Source: an uncultured Clostridia bacterium (GTDB taxonomy: Bacteria > Bacillota > Clostridia > Oscillospirales > CAG-272). Taken from it: a stretch of DNA of 6,727 nucleotides. The notes under the pieces were generated by a model, which saw nothing but the letters and a program-made list of their open reading frames with translations, ran no database searches and was not told the origin of the DNA. The first letter of the stretch is position 1, and the number at the start of each line of letters is the position of its first letter. Of this stretch, positions 1 to 5,296 are shown piece after piece. Where the stretch lies: positions 1 through 6,727 of the forward strand of contig CALGCW010000324.1 in the NCBI GenBank assembly GCA_937884385.1, in the 5' to 3' direction. The position numbers were made by a program, and so were the translations under genes.

Positions 1-11
1 CCCGCATCGCA

Positions 12-43
12 GAGGGAGCTGTCAACGAAGTTGACTGAGGGAG
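12..43. repeat. Edge of a dispersed-type intergenic repeat with a small hairpin
   Basis: Two direct copies of GAGGGAG (12-18 and 37-43) flank a perfect 6-bp inverted repeat, GTCAAC (21-26) and GTTGAC (30-35), with a 3-nt GAA loop. No coding frame explains it. From memory, similar GAGGGAGCTGTC...GACTGAGGGAG units are scattered between genes in gut Clostridia. That family assignment is recall, not something the window shows. It may continue to the left of the window. Confidence 0.5.
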
Positions 44-104
44 TTCCTTGTTTAATTAAACTAACTTCTCGATAAATCAAAATTTGAATATTTTAAAATT
101 CGAC

Positions 105-133
105 TTTACACGAAGGGGGAATTGTGATATAAT
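105..133 (+). promoter_or_regulatory. SigA-type promoter of the tRNA-Arg gene
   Basis: A -35 box TTTACA (105-110, one mismatch to TTGACA) and a perfect -10 box TATAAT (128-133) are 17 bp apart. Transcription would start near 140, leaving about 27 nt of leader before the tRNA 5' end. No other gene lies between, so this promoter serves the tRNA. Confidence 0.8.
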
Positions 134-166
134 ATAACAAGATGGAGAAAAGCATTATACTGTCAT

Positions 167-243
167 CCGCCCTTAGCTCAGTTGGATAGAGTACCGGATT
201 CCGATTCCGTTGGTCGTGGGTTCAAATCCCCCAGGGCGGGCCA
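167..243 (+). tRNA. tRNA-Arg, anticodon CCG
   Basis: A full cloverleaf can be drawn. The acceptor stem is CCGCCCT (167-173) with AGGGCGG (233-239), the discriminator is G240, and CCA is encoded at 241-243. The D stem is GCTC (176-179) with GAGT (189-192), with one G-U pair. The anticodon stem is 194-198 with 206-210, and the loop TTCCGAT (199-205) carries anticodon CCG at 201-203, which reads CGG arginine codons. The T arm is 216-232 with loop TTCAAAT. A20 in the GGATA D loop and C35 are known arginine identity elements. Two stem positions do not pair: C194 with T210 (27:43) and T217 with C231 (50:64). The gene has its own promoter and terminator, so it is probably transcribed, but the mismatches could reduce function. 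Confidence 0.92.
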
Positions 244-249
244 AATAAG

Positions 250-294
250 AACGCAGAATAGGATACAATTATTTGTGCCAATTCTGCGTTTTTT
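250..294 (+). terminator. Rho-independent terminator of the tRNA gene
   Basis: A perfect 10-bp stem, AACGCAGAAT (250-259) with ATTCTGCGTT (281-290), encloses a 21-nt loop and runs into a T tract (289-294). It begins 6 nt after the encoded CCA, so it defines a single-gene tRNA transcript. Confidence 0.85.
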
Positions 295-354
295 ATTGCT
301 TTTTAGGGGCATTTTTGCCCTTTCGAGGCATAAAAAGCATATTTTTGATAAAAG

Positions 355-402
355 AAGCCCGTCTTCCGAGAGGTTTTGCACTTTCGGTGGATGGGCTTTT
401 TT
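355..402 (+). terminator. Terminator-like hairpin with no gene directly upstream
   Basis: AAGCCCGTC (355-363) pairs with GATGGGCTT (390-398), with one G-U pair, around a 26-nt loop and is followed by a T run (397-402). No gene ends between the tRNA terminator and this hairpin. It may back up the tRNA terminator or be what is left of a lost gene. A smaller GGGCA/TGCCC hairpin lies at 307-320. Otherwise 295-420 shows nothing recognisable. Confidence 0.6.
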
Positions 403-420
403 GTTTGCGTTAAATTTATG

Positions 421-474
421 GGTAATCGTTAAAATTATGGTAATCGTTAAAATTATGGTAATCGTTAAAATTAT
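421..474. repeat. Three perfect 18-bp tandem repeats
   Basis: The unit GGTAATCGTTAAAATTAT occurs three times without a mismatch (421-438, 439-456, 457-474). A degenerate partial unit (roughly 410-420, AAATTTAT) precedes it. The array is AT-rich and lies about 80 bp upstream of the PadR promoter. A 12-bp core of the unit, ATCGTTAAAATT, recurs at 1638-1649 beyond the other end of the PadR/DUF2812 cassette. It could be an iterated protein-binding site or a slippage-prone repeat; the sequence does not decide. Confidence 0.95.
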
Positions 475-489
475 AGTCTGCGGACGATA
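472..489. repeat. Left copy of an 18-bp near-palindrome flanking the PadR cassette
   Basis: TATAGTCTGCGGACGATA (472-489) abuts the tandem array. The reverse complement of 1610-1627 matches it at 16 of 18 positions. Each copy is close to palindromic around GTCTGC(A/G)GAC, so direct orientation also fits (15 of 18). The copies lie about 1.1 kb apart and bracket the PadR/DUF2812 operon. Confidence 0.6.
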
Positions 490-551
490 TTTGGTATTGA
501 AAAAGGAGTCTTTTATGATATAATAATCTTCAAAAAACATAGCAACATCTA

Positions 552-580
552 TTGACAACTATTACGGTTAGTGATATAAT
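552..580 (+). promoter_or_regulatory. Consensus SigA promoter of the PadR/DUF2812 operon
   Basis: TTGACA (552-557) and TATAAT (575-580) are both perfect and exactly 17 bp apart. Such a strong promoter is expected to need repression, and it is enclosed by the inverted repeat at 559-602. Confidence 0.9.
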
Positions 581-602
581 ATTATTACAGTAACCGTAAT
601 AG
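559..602. promoter_or_regulatory. Probable PadR operator: perfect 12-bp inverted repeat around the -10 box
   Basis: CTATTACGGTTA (559-570) and TAACCGTAATAG (591-602) are perfect reverse complements separated by 20 bp that contain the -10 box and probable start site. The left arm fills the -35/-10 spacer and the right arm runs into the ribosome binding site, so occupancy would block RNA polymerase. PadR-family repressors commonly bind inverted repeats at their own promoters, and the adjacent gene encodes one, so autoregulation is inferred. The -10 region between the arms (573-588) is itself roughly symmetric. Confidence 0.75.
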
Positions 603-614
603 GGGGTGCTTAAT

Positions 615-932
615 TTGAGAGATAATGTAAAAAGCGGAGCTTTGACAGAGGTTACGTTCTTTATTTTACTTGCCCTATATCAAGCAAGACACGGATATGC
701 CATAATGCAGTTTGTAGAAGAAAAGACAAACGGTAGGCTGATGATCGGTGCAGGCTCTTTGTATGGGGCTTTGGATAGTTTAAGTAAAAAAAGGTGGATA
801 ACCGTTCACGATGACTCTGATGTAAGGAAAAAAGAATATATCATTACAAATGAGGGTAAGCGCGTTGCAGAGCGTGAATTGATACGTATTCAAAGTTTGG
901 CTTGTATAGCTGAAGATATTATAGGAGGATAA
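615..932 (+). CDS. PadR-family transcriptional regulator
   Basis: This encodes a 105-residue winged-helix repressor made almost entirely of the PadR DNA-binding domain. Family features visible are the N-terminal RDNVKSGALTEVTFFILLAL helix, HGYAIMQ (26-32) and GAGSLYGALDSLSKKRWI (45-62), the recognition helix region leading into the wing. PadR proteins dimerise and often respond to small molecules or envelope stress. The chosen start is TTG at 615, because AGGGGGTG (601-608) sits 6 nt upstream as the ribosome binding site. The in-frame GTG at 606 lies inside that site and is unlikely to be used. The stop overlaps the AGGAGG of the next gene, so the two are co-transcribed and probably coupled. 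The segment is AT-rich compared with the genes after 1935. Ligand unknown; family assignment is firm. Confidence 0.92.
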   Translation: MRDNVKSGALTEVTFFILLALYQARHGYAIMQFVEEKTNGRLMIGAGSLYGALDSLSKKRWITVHDDSDVRKKEYIITNEGKRVAERELIRIQSLACIAEDIIGG

Positions 933-936
933 CACA

Positions 937-1533
937 ATGAAAAAATATCGTTATTTTGGCGGTTTTTTGACTTCCCAAGAAAAATGGTTGAATAAAATGG
1001 CACAAAAGGGCTATCGGCTTGTAAGGGTTGGCAAATTGCTTTATGAGTTTGAAAGCTGCACACCCGGACAATACAGCTATGCAGTTGAGTTTGTTGCGGA
1101 TAAATCGAAAAAGGATTCGCAAGGATATAAAGAGTTCCTTGAGGGGTGCGGATATAAGGTGTTCTACAAGAATATCAATCTGAATTATTCTATCGGAAAA
1201 GTACGATTCAGACCGTGGGCAGAAGGTAGCGGAAAGTTCGCAACAAACTCTACCACTTACAATAAAGAATTATTTATCGTTGAAAAAGAAAATGACGGAA
1301 AGCATTTTGAATTGCATACCACGGCAAACGACAGAATAGAATACCTGAAGAAGTGGCGAAATGTATGGTTTACCTATTTTGCGATGTTTGCTTTGATGGG
1401 TGTTTTGTTTGTATTTTCTGCGCCGATTGCTTCTATTATTTTGGGTAGCATAAGTATATTAACTTTAATTCCAATCATTATGTATCAGATACAAATCGGA
1501 AAGATAAAGAAACAAATAGAAACAGAAGAATAG
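937..1533 (+). CDS. DUF2812 membrane protein, partner of the PadR regulator
   Basis: The protein has 198 residues. The N-terminal part (about 1-60) matches the DUF2812 pattern: a KKYRYFGGF start, EKWLNKMAQKGYRL (15-28) and a Y-x-F-E strand (36-39), followed by aromatic- and lysine-rich strands to about residue 115. Two hydrophobic segments, about 143-160 and 164-184, form a C-terminal membrane hairpin and end in a basic/acidic tail. With no signal peptide, the DUF2812 part is expected to be cytoplasmic. AGGAGG (923-928) lies 8 nt before the ATG, and the gene begins 4 bp after the PadR stop. PadR-DUF2812 pairs recur in Firmicutes, suggesting the membrane protein acts in or modulates the response the repressor controls. 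The biochemical function of DUF2812 is unknown to me. Confidence 0.85.
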   Translation: MKKYRYFGGFLTSQEKWLNKMAQKGYRLVRVGKLLYEFESCTPGQYSYAVEFVADKSKKDSQGYKEFLEGCGYKVFYKNINLNYSIGKVRFRPWAEGSGKFATNSTTYNKELFIVEKENDGKHFELHTTANDRIEYLKKWRNVWFTYFAMFALMGVLFVFSAPIASIILGSISILTLIPIIMYQIQIGKIKKQIETEE

Positions 1534-1732
1534 GATTTGCCCTTGTCCCATTAGTAGGTGAGATTTCTCGTATTAAGCAACAGAGAAAATTCAGGAAAAT
1601 GACAGAATTTATTGTCTGCAGACTATAAAATCGACCTATCGTTAAAATTGAAACCGTTTTCAAAAAAAATCATCCGTTTTTGCTTAATTCACCCGCTTAT
1701 ATTTTTGTATCCTTTTCGTAACCCTTTCACAA
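1534..1732. other. Gene-free AT-rich spacer after the DUF2812 gene
   Basis: There is no convincing gene. It contains a small GAGATTTCTC inverted repeat (about 1560-1569), the right near-palindrome (1610-1627), a stray core of the upstream tandem repeat (1638-1649) and a TTGAAA/TTTCAA mini-hairpin (about 1649-1664). No terminator directly follows the DUF2812 stop. The first good one is at 1733-1773, so the PadR operon transcript probably runs through this stretch. Confidence 0.5.
1610..1627. repeat. Right copy of the 18-bp near-palindrome flanking the PadR cassette
   Basis: TATTGTCTGCAGACTATA contains the perfect 10-bp palindrome GTCTGCAGAC (1614-1623). Its reverse complement matches 472-489 at 16 of 18 positions. 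The 12-bp core of the left tandem array occurs 11 bp further on (1638-1649), so both sequence motifs seen left of the cassette are also present on the right. Confidence 0.6.
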
Positions 1733-1773
1733 AAAATACTGCAGAAAAGGATACATTTTCTGCAGTATTTTTT
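1733..1773 (+). terminator. Strong, probably bidirectional terminator
   Basis: A perfect 16-bp stem, AAAATACTGCAGAAAA (1733-1748) with TTTTCTGCAGTATTTT (1756-1771), encloses a 7-nt loop (GGATACA). It has T residues to 1773 on this strand and an A run on the left, so it could work both ways. It separates the PadR/DUF2812 segment from the mrnC operon. Confidence 0.85.
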
Positions 1774-1798
1774 ATCCAAGTCACAGACTTGATATATC

Positions 1799-1816
1799 AT
1801 CACGCTTTAGCGTGAT
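1799..1816. other. Small perfect hairpin upstream of the mrnC promoter
   Basis: ATCACGC (1799-1805) and GCGTGAT (1810-1816) form a 7-bp stem with a TTTA loop. It lacks a T run, so it is not a standard terminator. A second possible stem, GGGTGA (1821-1826) with TTACCC (1843-1848), follows it. Both lie upstream of the -35 box at 1864 and are not in the mrnC leader. Their role is unknown. Confidence 0.4.
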
Positions 1817-1863
1817 AAGGGGGTGACAATACGAAAGCTTGCTTACCCGGCAAAACAAAATCA

Positions 1864-1892
1864 TTGACAATCTCACAACAATATGATATCAT
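1864..1892 (+). promoter_or_regulatory. SigA-type promoter of the mrnC operon
   Basis: A perfect -35 TTGACA (1864-1869), a 17-bp spacer and TATCAT as -10 (1887-1892, one mismatch) place the start near 1899, about 36 nt before the mrnC ATG. Confidence 0.8.
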
Positions 1893-1934
1893 TAATATGT
1901 ATAACTATTTCAATTTCCGAAAAGAGGGCAGAAA

Positions 1935-2330
1935 ATGGAAAAGAGCATTGGAGAGATCAGTGCGGCGGCGCTTGCGTATCTCGGTGACAGCGTTATTGAG
2001 CTTTGTGTCAGGGAGCTGCTTGCAAGGCGTGGTGTATCTTCCGCTAAAAATTTGAATTCTGCGGCGCTTCGCTTCGTTAAGGCGGAGGCGCAGGCTGAGG
2101 CGGTCAAAAAAATACTTCCGCTGCTTAGTGACGAGGAGAATGCCGCCTTTCGCAGGGGCAGGAACATCGGGCACACCAACACTCCAAAGAGCGCGACGGT
2201 CGGTCAGTACCGTATGGCGACGGGCTTTGAGGCGCTTTTCGGATATCTTCAATACGTCGGCAGGGTCGAGCGCGCAAGGGAGCTTTTCGCGCTTGCCTAT
2301 GAGGACGTAATCAATTCACTTGACGAGTAA
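1935..2330 (+). CDS. mrnC: Mini-ribonuclease III (MrnC)
   Basis: This is a 131-residue protein consisting of the RNase III catalytic domain alone, without a double-stranded-RNA-binding domain, the usual size for Mini-III. In Bacillus subtilis this enzyme trims the ends of 23S rRNA precursors as a cytoplasmic dimer. The signature LAYLGDSVIELCVRELL (13-29) contains the expected catalytic D18. RRGRN (73-77) and ATGFEALFGYLQY (95-107) follow, with E99 at the second metal-binding acidic position. GAGGG (1924-1928) precedes the ATG. The gene opens an operon behind its own promoter; in many Firmicutes it instead follows cysS, which is not seen here. The next gene starts 14 bp downstream. Confidence 0.93.
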   Translation: MEKSIGEISAAALAYLGDSVIELCVRELLARRGVSSAKNLNSAALRFVKAEAQAEAVKKILPLLSDEENAAFRRGRNIGHTNTPKSATVGQYRMATGFEALFGYLQYVGRVERARELFALAYEDVINSLDE

Positions 2331-2344
2331 AGGAGTATTTTATT

Positions 2345-2848
2345 ATGAGCAATCCAAAGATCAAAATTGTAGTTGAAGGCTTCGGCGAGATGCGCGCGGA
2401 GCTTTATCCAGACATAGCGCCCATCACGGTCGAGAACTTTATGGGACTTGTTAGAGAAAAATTCTTTGACGGACTTATCTTTCACCGCGTGATCCCCGGA
2501 TTTATGATCCAGGGCGGCGGATTTGACACGAGCTTTGAGCAGAAGAAGGCAAGTTCGATCAAGGGTGAGTTCCGCGCCAACGGCGTTGAGAACGATCTCA
2601 AGCACGAAAAGGGAGTTCTTTCAATGGCGAGAACGAATATGCCCAACTCTGCATCCAGCCAGTTCTTTATTATGCACGCGCGTGCGCCCTATCTTGACGG
2701 TCAGTACGCAGCTTTTGGCAAGGTTTATGAGGGACTTGAGGTGGTCGACAAGATCGCTACGGTTCCCACTACGACGAGAATGTGGTACTATGAAAACTGC
2801 CCTCGCAAGGACGTAGTTATCACAACTATTGAGGAAATCACGGAATAA
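2345..2848 (+). CDS. Cyclophilin-type peptidyl-prolyl cis-trans isomerase
   Basis: This encodes a 167-residue single-domain cyclophilin that would catalyse proline cis-trans isomerisation during protein folding. There is no signal peptide or lipobox, so it is cytoplasmic. Motifs in order are FHRVIPGFMIQGG (46-58, with catalytic R48), SMARTNMPNSASSQFFI (93-109, with Q106 and F107 of the substrate pocket) and LDGQYAAFGKV (117-127). The tryptophan that binds cyclosporin in human CypA is a tyrosine here (Y116), as in many bacterial cyclophilins. The ribosome binding site AAGGAG overlaps the mrnC stop. The stop codon shares one base with the ATG of the next gene, indicating translational coupling. 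Length is normal for the family. Confidence 0.95.
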   Translation: MSNPKIKIVVEGFGEMRAELYPDIAPITVENFMGLVREKFFDGLIFHRVIPGFMIQGGGFDTSFEQKKASSIKGEFRANGVENDLKHEKGVLSMARTNMPNSASSQFFIMHARAPYLDGQYAAFGKVYEGLEVVDKIATVPTTTRMWYYENCPRKDVVITTIEEITE

Positions 2849-3438
2849 TGGCAAAGAAAACGCTTAAGGGCGGGGCGCTCGTTTGTCCGCTTCCGCCGAC
2901 GATGGTCTCCTGCGGAGATATGGAGAACAGCAATATCATCACGATAGGCTGGACGGGAATTCTCAACACCGTTCCGCCCAAGACCTATATTTCCGTGCGT
3001 CCGAGCCGCCATTCCTACAATATAATAAAGGAAAGCGGAGAGTTCGTTATCAATCTCACACCCTCGAGTCTTGTCAAAGAAGCGGATTACTGTGGGATCT
3101 ACACGGGCAAAAAGGTCAATAAATTTGAAAAATGCAAGCTCACCAAAGAGGCGGCAAGTATCGTTTCCTGTCCGATGATCGCGGAGTGCCCCGTTTCCAT
3201 CGAGTGCCGCGTGACGGATATCGTCCCCCTTGGCTCTCACGATATGTTTATGGCGGATATCGTTGCCGTGAACGTCGATGAGGAGCTTTTTGACAAGGAC
3301 GACAAGATGCAACTTGACAAGGCACAGCTTGTGGCTTATGCGCACGGCGAGTATTTTGAGCTTGGAAAGAAAATAGGTAAGTTCGGATTTTCGACCAATA
3401 AGAAGAAAAAACACAAATCAGGTAAGCAAAGTAAATAA
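2848..3438 (+). CDS. Flavin reductase-like / flavoredoxin-type FMN-binding protein
   Basis: The 196-residue protein resembles the flavin reductase-like FMN-binding split-barrel family (flavoredoxin/DIM6 group). These bind FMN and move electrons between NAD(P)H or ferredoxin-type donors and partners. Supporting features are NIITIGWTGILNTVPPKTYI (29-48), SVRPSRHSYNII (49-60) and FVINLTPSSLVKEADYCG, the typical FMN-phosphate and isoalloxazine strand/loop region. The tail is strongly basic and lysine-rich (last ~12 residues), which is unusual and may be disordered. The ATG overlaps the stop of the cyclophilin gene (TAATG, 2846-2850) and no separate ribosome binding site is obvious, so translation is probably coupled. 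The exact electron partner cannot be told from sequence. Confidence 0.85.
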   Translation: MAKKTLKGGALVCPLPPTMVSCGDMENSNIITIGWTGILNTVPPKTYISVRPSRHSYNIIKESGEFVINLTPSSLVKEADYCGIYTGKKVNKFEKCKLTKEAASIVSCPMIAECPVSIECRVTDIVPLGSHDMFMADIVAVNVDEELFDKDDKMQLDKAQLVAYAHGEYFELGKKIGKFGFSTNKKKKHKSGKQSK

Positions 3439-3477
3439 GCTTTTGCGAGTCTAAGCATTATTCTGCAAGGAGGTATT

Positions 3478-4392
3478 ATGAAACGACGAGGTTTCACACT
3501 TACAGAGCTATTAACGACAATAGCAATAATTGCGATTTTAGCAACCGTCACGGTTGTAGGGTTCGTTATGCATATTACACGAACTCAAAATGCAAAGGCA
3601 GATGCGGAAAGTGTGCAGATAAACAAATATATCGATGGTATGAGGATCATTGATAATACTCTGCACGTTGGCAAAAGCGCGATGGGCGAAAACGTTTACG
3701 TTGAGAGTATTGACGGCATCTTTTTTCTCACGGTTGAGGGAAGCCGAGAGATCGAGTCCAAAAAAGAGAGCTTTGAAATCGATCCGTCTTCCAGTGATCT
3801 TTCAAGCATGTCCGGAAAGCTTGTTATTACCCCAATGGAGCATTTCTATCTTGAGGAGCAGATAAACGGAAGGGATTGCAGGCGATATATCGGCACGGTA
3901 AAATACATCTCCGAGGACGGACTTGAGCGCGACGTTCCACTGAACAACGTCGATCTTGAAATGCTGCGGCTTGAGCTACAGGCGAAGGCGGTAGAAAAGC
4001 TGCTATTAAGATTGTTGCTTGAAAATGGAAATTTATTAAGAGTAGGTCAACAAAAGCTTATATATGGGACGGGAACATTTGAGAATCCGTCAAGAATTAA
4101 GGATGATATAGAAATCAGAATTAACAAGCGATTCGAACAATTCAGCATTACTTTTTACATCGACATCGAGAAAAAGTATGTACAATTGGTAGATGGTCAG
4201 AAGAGCTTCTATATTGAGCCCGAAAGAGTAAATATGGAACAATGCTCTGAATTAAAAAGCTTGCTTGAACGTTTTAACGGGGCTTTGAAGTTTAGCAGGA
4301 ATAATGCTACCGGAGAATATACCGATCTCCGCTTCGTTTATGACCTGTCGGTTGCTTATCCCAAAACTTTTAAAATAAATATTGCAGATTAG
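3478..4392 (+). CDS. Type IV pilin-like / pseudopilin protein, orphan
   Basis: The 304-residue protein begins with a class III (prepilin) signal. KRRG is followed by FTLTELLTTIAIIAILATVTVV, with cleavage expected after G5 and glutamate at mature position 5, as in type IV pilins and type II secretion pseudopilins. The hydrophobic stretch at about 11-30 is the pilin N-terminal helix and membrane anchor. The remaining ~270 residues form a polar domain I do not recognise. AAGGAGGT (3467-3474) lies 4 nt before the ATG. No prepilin peptidase, ATPase or platform gene is in the window, so it must use machinery encoded elsewhere. Base composition drops from about 50% GC (3901-3960) to about 33% (4021-4140), near residue 176. 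It sits 39 bp after the flavin reductase gene with no terminator between. Confidence 0.8.
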   Translation: MKRRGFTLTELLTTIAIIAILATVTVVGFVMHITRTQNAKADAESVQINKYIDGMRIIDNTLHVGKSAMGENVYVESIDGIFFLTVEGSREIESKKESFEIDPSSSDLSSMSGKLVITPMEHFYLEEQINGRDCRRYIGTVKYISEDGLERDVPLNNVDLEMLRLELQAKAVEKLLLRLLLENGNLLRVGQQKLIYGTGTFENPSRIKDDIEIRINKRFEQFSITFYIDIEKKYVQLVDGQKSFYIEPERVNMEQCSELKSLLERFNGALKFSRNNATGEYTDLRFVYDLSVAYPKTFKINIAD

Positions 4393-4433
4393 TATAAAAA
4401 ACGGAAAACCAAACGAAAAGAGAGGTAAACAAT

Positions 4434-5207
4434 ATGCTTCAGACAGAAGGAAAACAATATCACATTCCCGCTTGCCCGGGTGAGGTGGGCAAGTACTGTA
4501 TTCTTCCCGGTGATCCCGGAAGATGCGAAAAAATAGCTAAATTTTTTGACAATCCCACGTATCTTGCGACAAATCGCGAATACTGCATCTGGAACGGTTA
4601 TCTCAACGGCGAAAAGGTGAGCGTTTGCTCCACGGGTATCGGCGGTCCTTCGACAGCCATTGCCGTTGAAGAGCTTGCGGCTGTCGGTGTTGAGACCTTC
4701 ATTCGCGTAGGTACCTGCGGCGGTATCGATCTCGACGTTAAGGCAGGCGACGTTGTTATTGCTAACGGCGCGGTGCGTCAGGACGGCACGTCAATGGAAT
4801 ATGCTCCCGCGATTTTCCCCGCGGTGCCCGACACGGACGTTCTTTTTGCCCTCGTTGAGGCTGCCAAAGCAGAAGAGCACGACGTGCACGTTGGCGTGGT
4901 TCAGGCGAAGGACTCCTTCTACGGTCAGCACAGGCCTGCGAAGATGCCCACAGCTCCCCAGCTTCTTGCGCAATGGGATGCTTGGAAAAAGCTCGGCGTT
5001 AAGGCGAGTGAGATGGAAAGCGGAACGCTTTTCGTTGTTTCTTCGCTTCTCAGAACGCGCGCGGGCGGTGTTTTCTCCGTTGTTTGGAACCAGGAGAGAT
5101 ATGATGCGGGTCTTGACACCGACGATACGCACAACGTTGACACAGAGGCGGCTATCCGCGTTGCCGTTGAGGCGATCAAGCTTCTTATCGAGAAGGACAA
5201 AAAGTAA
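4434..5207 (+). CDS. udp: Uridine phosphorylase
   Basis: This 257-residue enzyme of the nucleoside phosphorylase-I family is predicted to split uridine with phosphate into uracil and ribose-1-phosphate (pyrimidine salvage, cytoplasm). The phosphate-binding residues fall at the same numbers as in E. coli Udp: LPGDPGR (24-30), R48 and R91 within FIRVGTCGGI (89-98). STGIGGPSTAIAVEEL (66-81) is a near-identical family signature. FYGQHRP (162-168) gives the Q165/R167 pair that recognises the uracil ring and separates uridine from purine nucleoside phosphorylases. ASEMES (191-196) supplies the ribose-binding E193-M194-E195. AGAGGT (4421-4426) precedes the ATG. The gene lies 41 bp after the pilin gene and ends 9 bp before a strong terminator. 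Its codon usage resembles mrnC and the cyclophilin gene. Confidence 0.94.
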   Translation: MLQTEGKQYHIPACPGEVGKYCILPGDPGRCEKIAKFFDNPTYLATNREYCIWNGYLNGEKVSVCSTGIGGPSTAIAVEELAAVGVETFIRVGTCGGIDLDVKAGDVVIANGAVRQDGTSMEYAPAIFPAVPDTDVLFALVEAAKAEEHDVHVGVVQAKDSFYGQHRPAKMPTAPQLLAQWDAWKKLGVKASEMESGTLFVVSSLLRTRAGGVFSVVWNQERYDAGLDTDDTHNVDTEAAIRVAVEAIKLLIEKDKK

Positions 5208-5216
5208 ATCGTATAT

Positions 5217-5247
5217 AAAAAGCCCCCGCTATGTGGGGGCTTTTTTT
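5217..5247 (+). terminator. Strong rho-independent terminator after udp
   Basis: AAAAAGCCCCC (5217-5227) pairs with GGGGGCTTTTT (5235-5245) around a 7-nt loop and is followed by a run of seven T (5241-5247). It begins 9 nt after the udp stop and ends the mrnC-udp gene group. Confidence 0.95.
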
Positions 5248-5253
5248 GCGTAC

Positions 5254-5273
5254 GGAGAGGGAATAAATGCAAA
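5254..5273 (+). repeat. First copy of a 20-bp intergenic repeat carrying an RBS and ATG
   Basis: GGAGAGGGAATAAATGCAAA is identical to 6668-6687. Both copies begin 6-9 nt after a terminator. The unit contains a good ribosome-binding sequence (GGAGAGG) spaced 6 nt from an ATG. Here the ATG opens a 41-codon frame to 5392 with a CxCxxC motif (residues 11-16) and a hydrophobic C-terminal half, but no promoter lies between the terminator and the frame. I regard this as a repeat rather than an established gene. Confidence 0.7.
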
Positions 5274-5296
5274 GCGCTAAAAATATATATGTTAAG

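Noticed and set aside
182..523. 113-codon frame on the + strand and 126-codon frame on the - strand over the tRNA and tandem repeats
   Set aside because: They start in or overlap the tRNA, cross two terminators, and their repetitive IVKIMVIVKI-like peptide is only the translation of the 18-bp repeat.
606..614. GTG at 606 as an alternative PadR start
   Set aside because: The codon lies inside the AGGGGGTG ribosome-binding sequence, while TTG at 615 has correct spacing and gives the usual PadR N terminus.
1533..1628. Coding-like frame reading VGEISRIKQQRKFRK and MTEFIVCRL before a stop
   Set aside because: It has no start, ribosome binding site or recognisable domain and overlaps the near-palindrome. 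It may be part of a dispersed repeat, but that cannot be shown here.
1612..1815. 67-codon + strand frame over the terminator
   Set aside because: It runs through a 16-bp-stem terminator and a hairpin, with no ribosome binding site.
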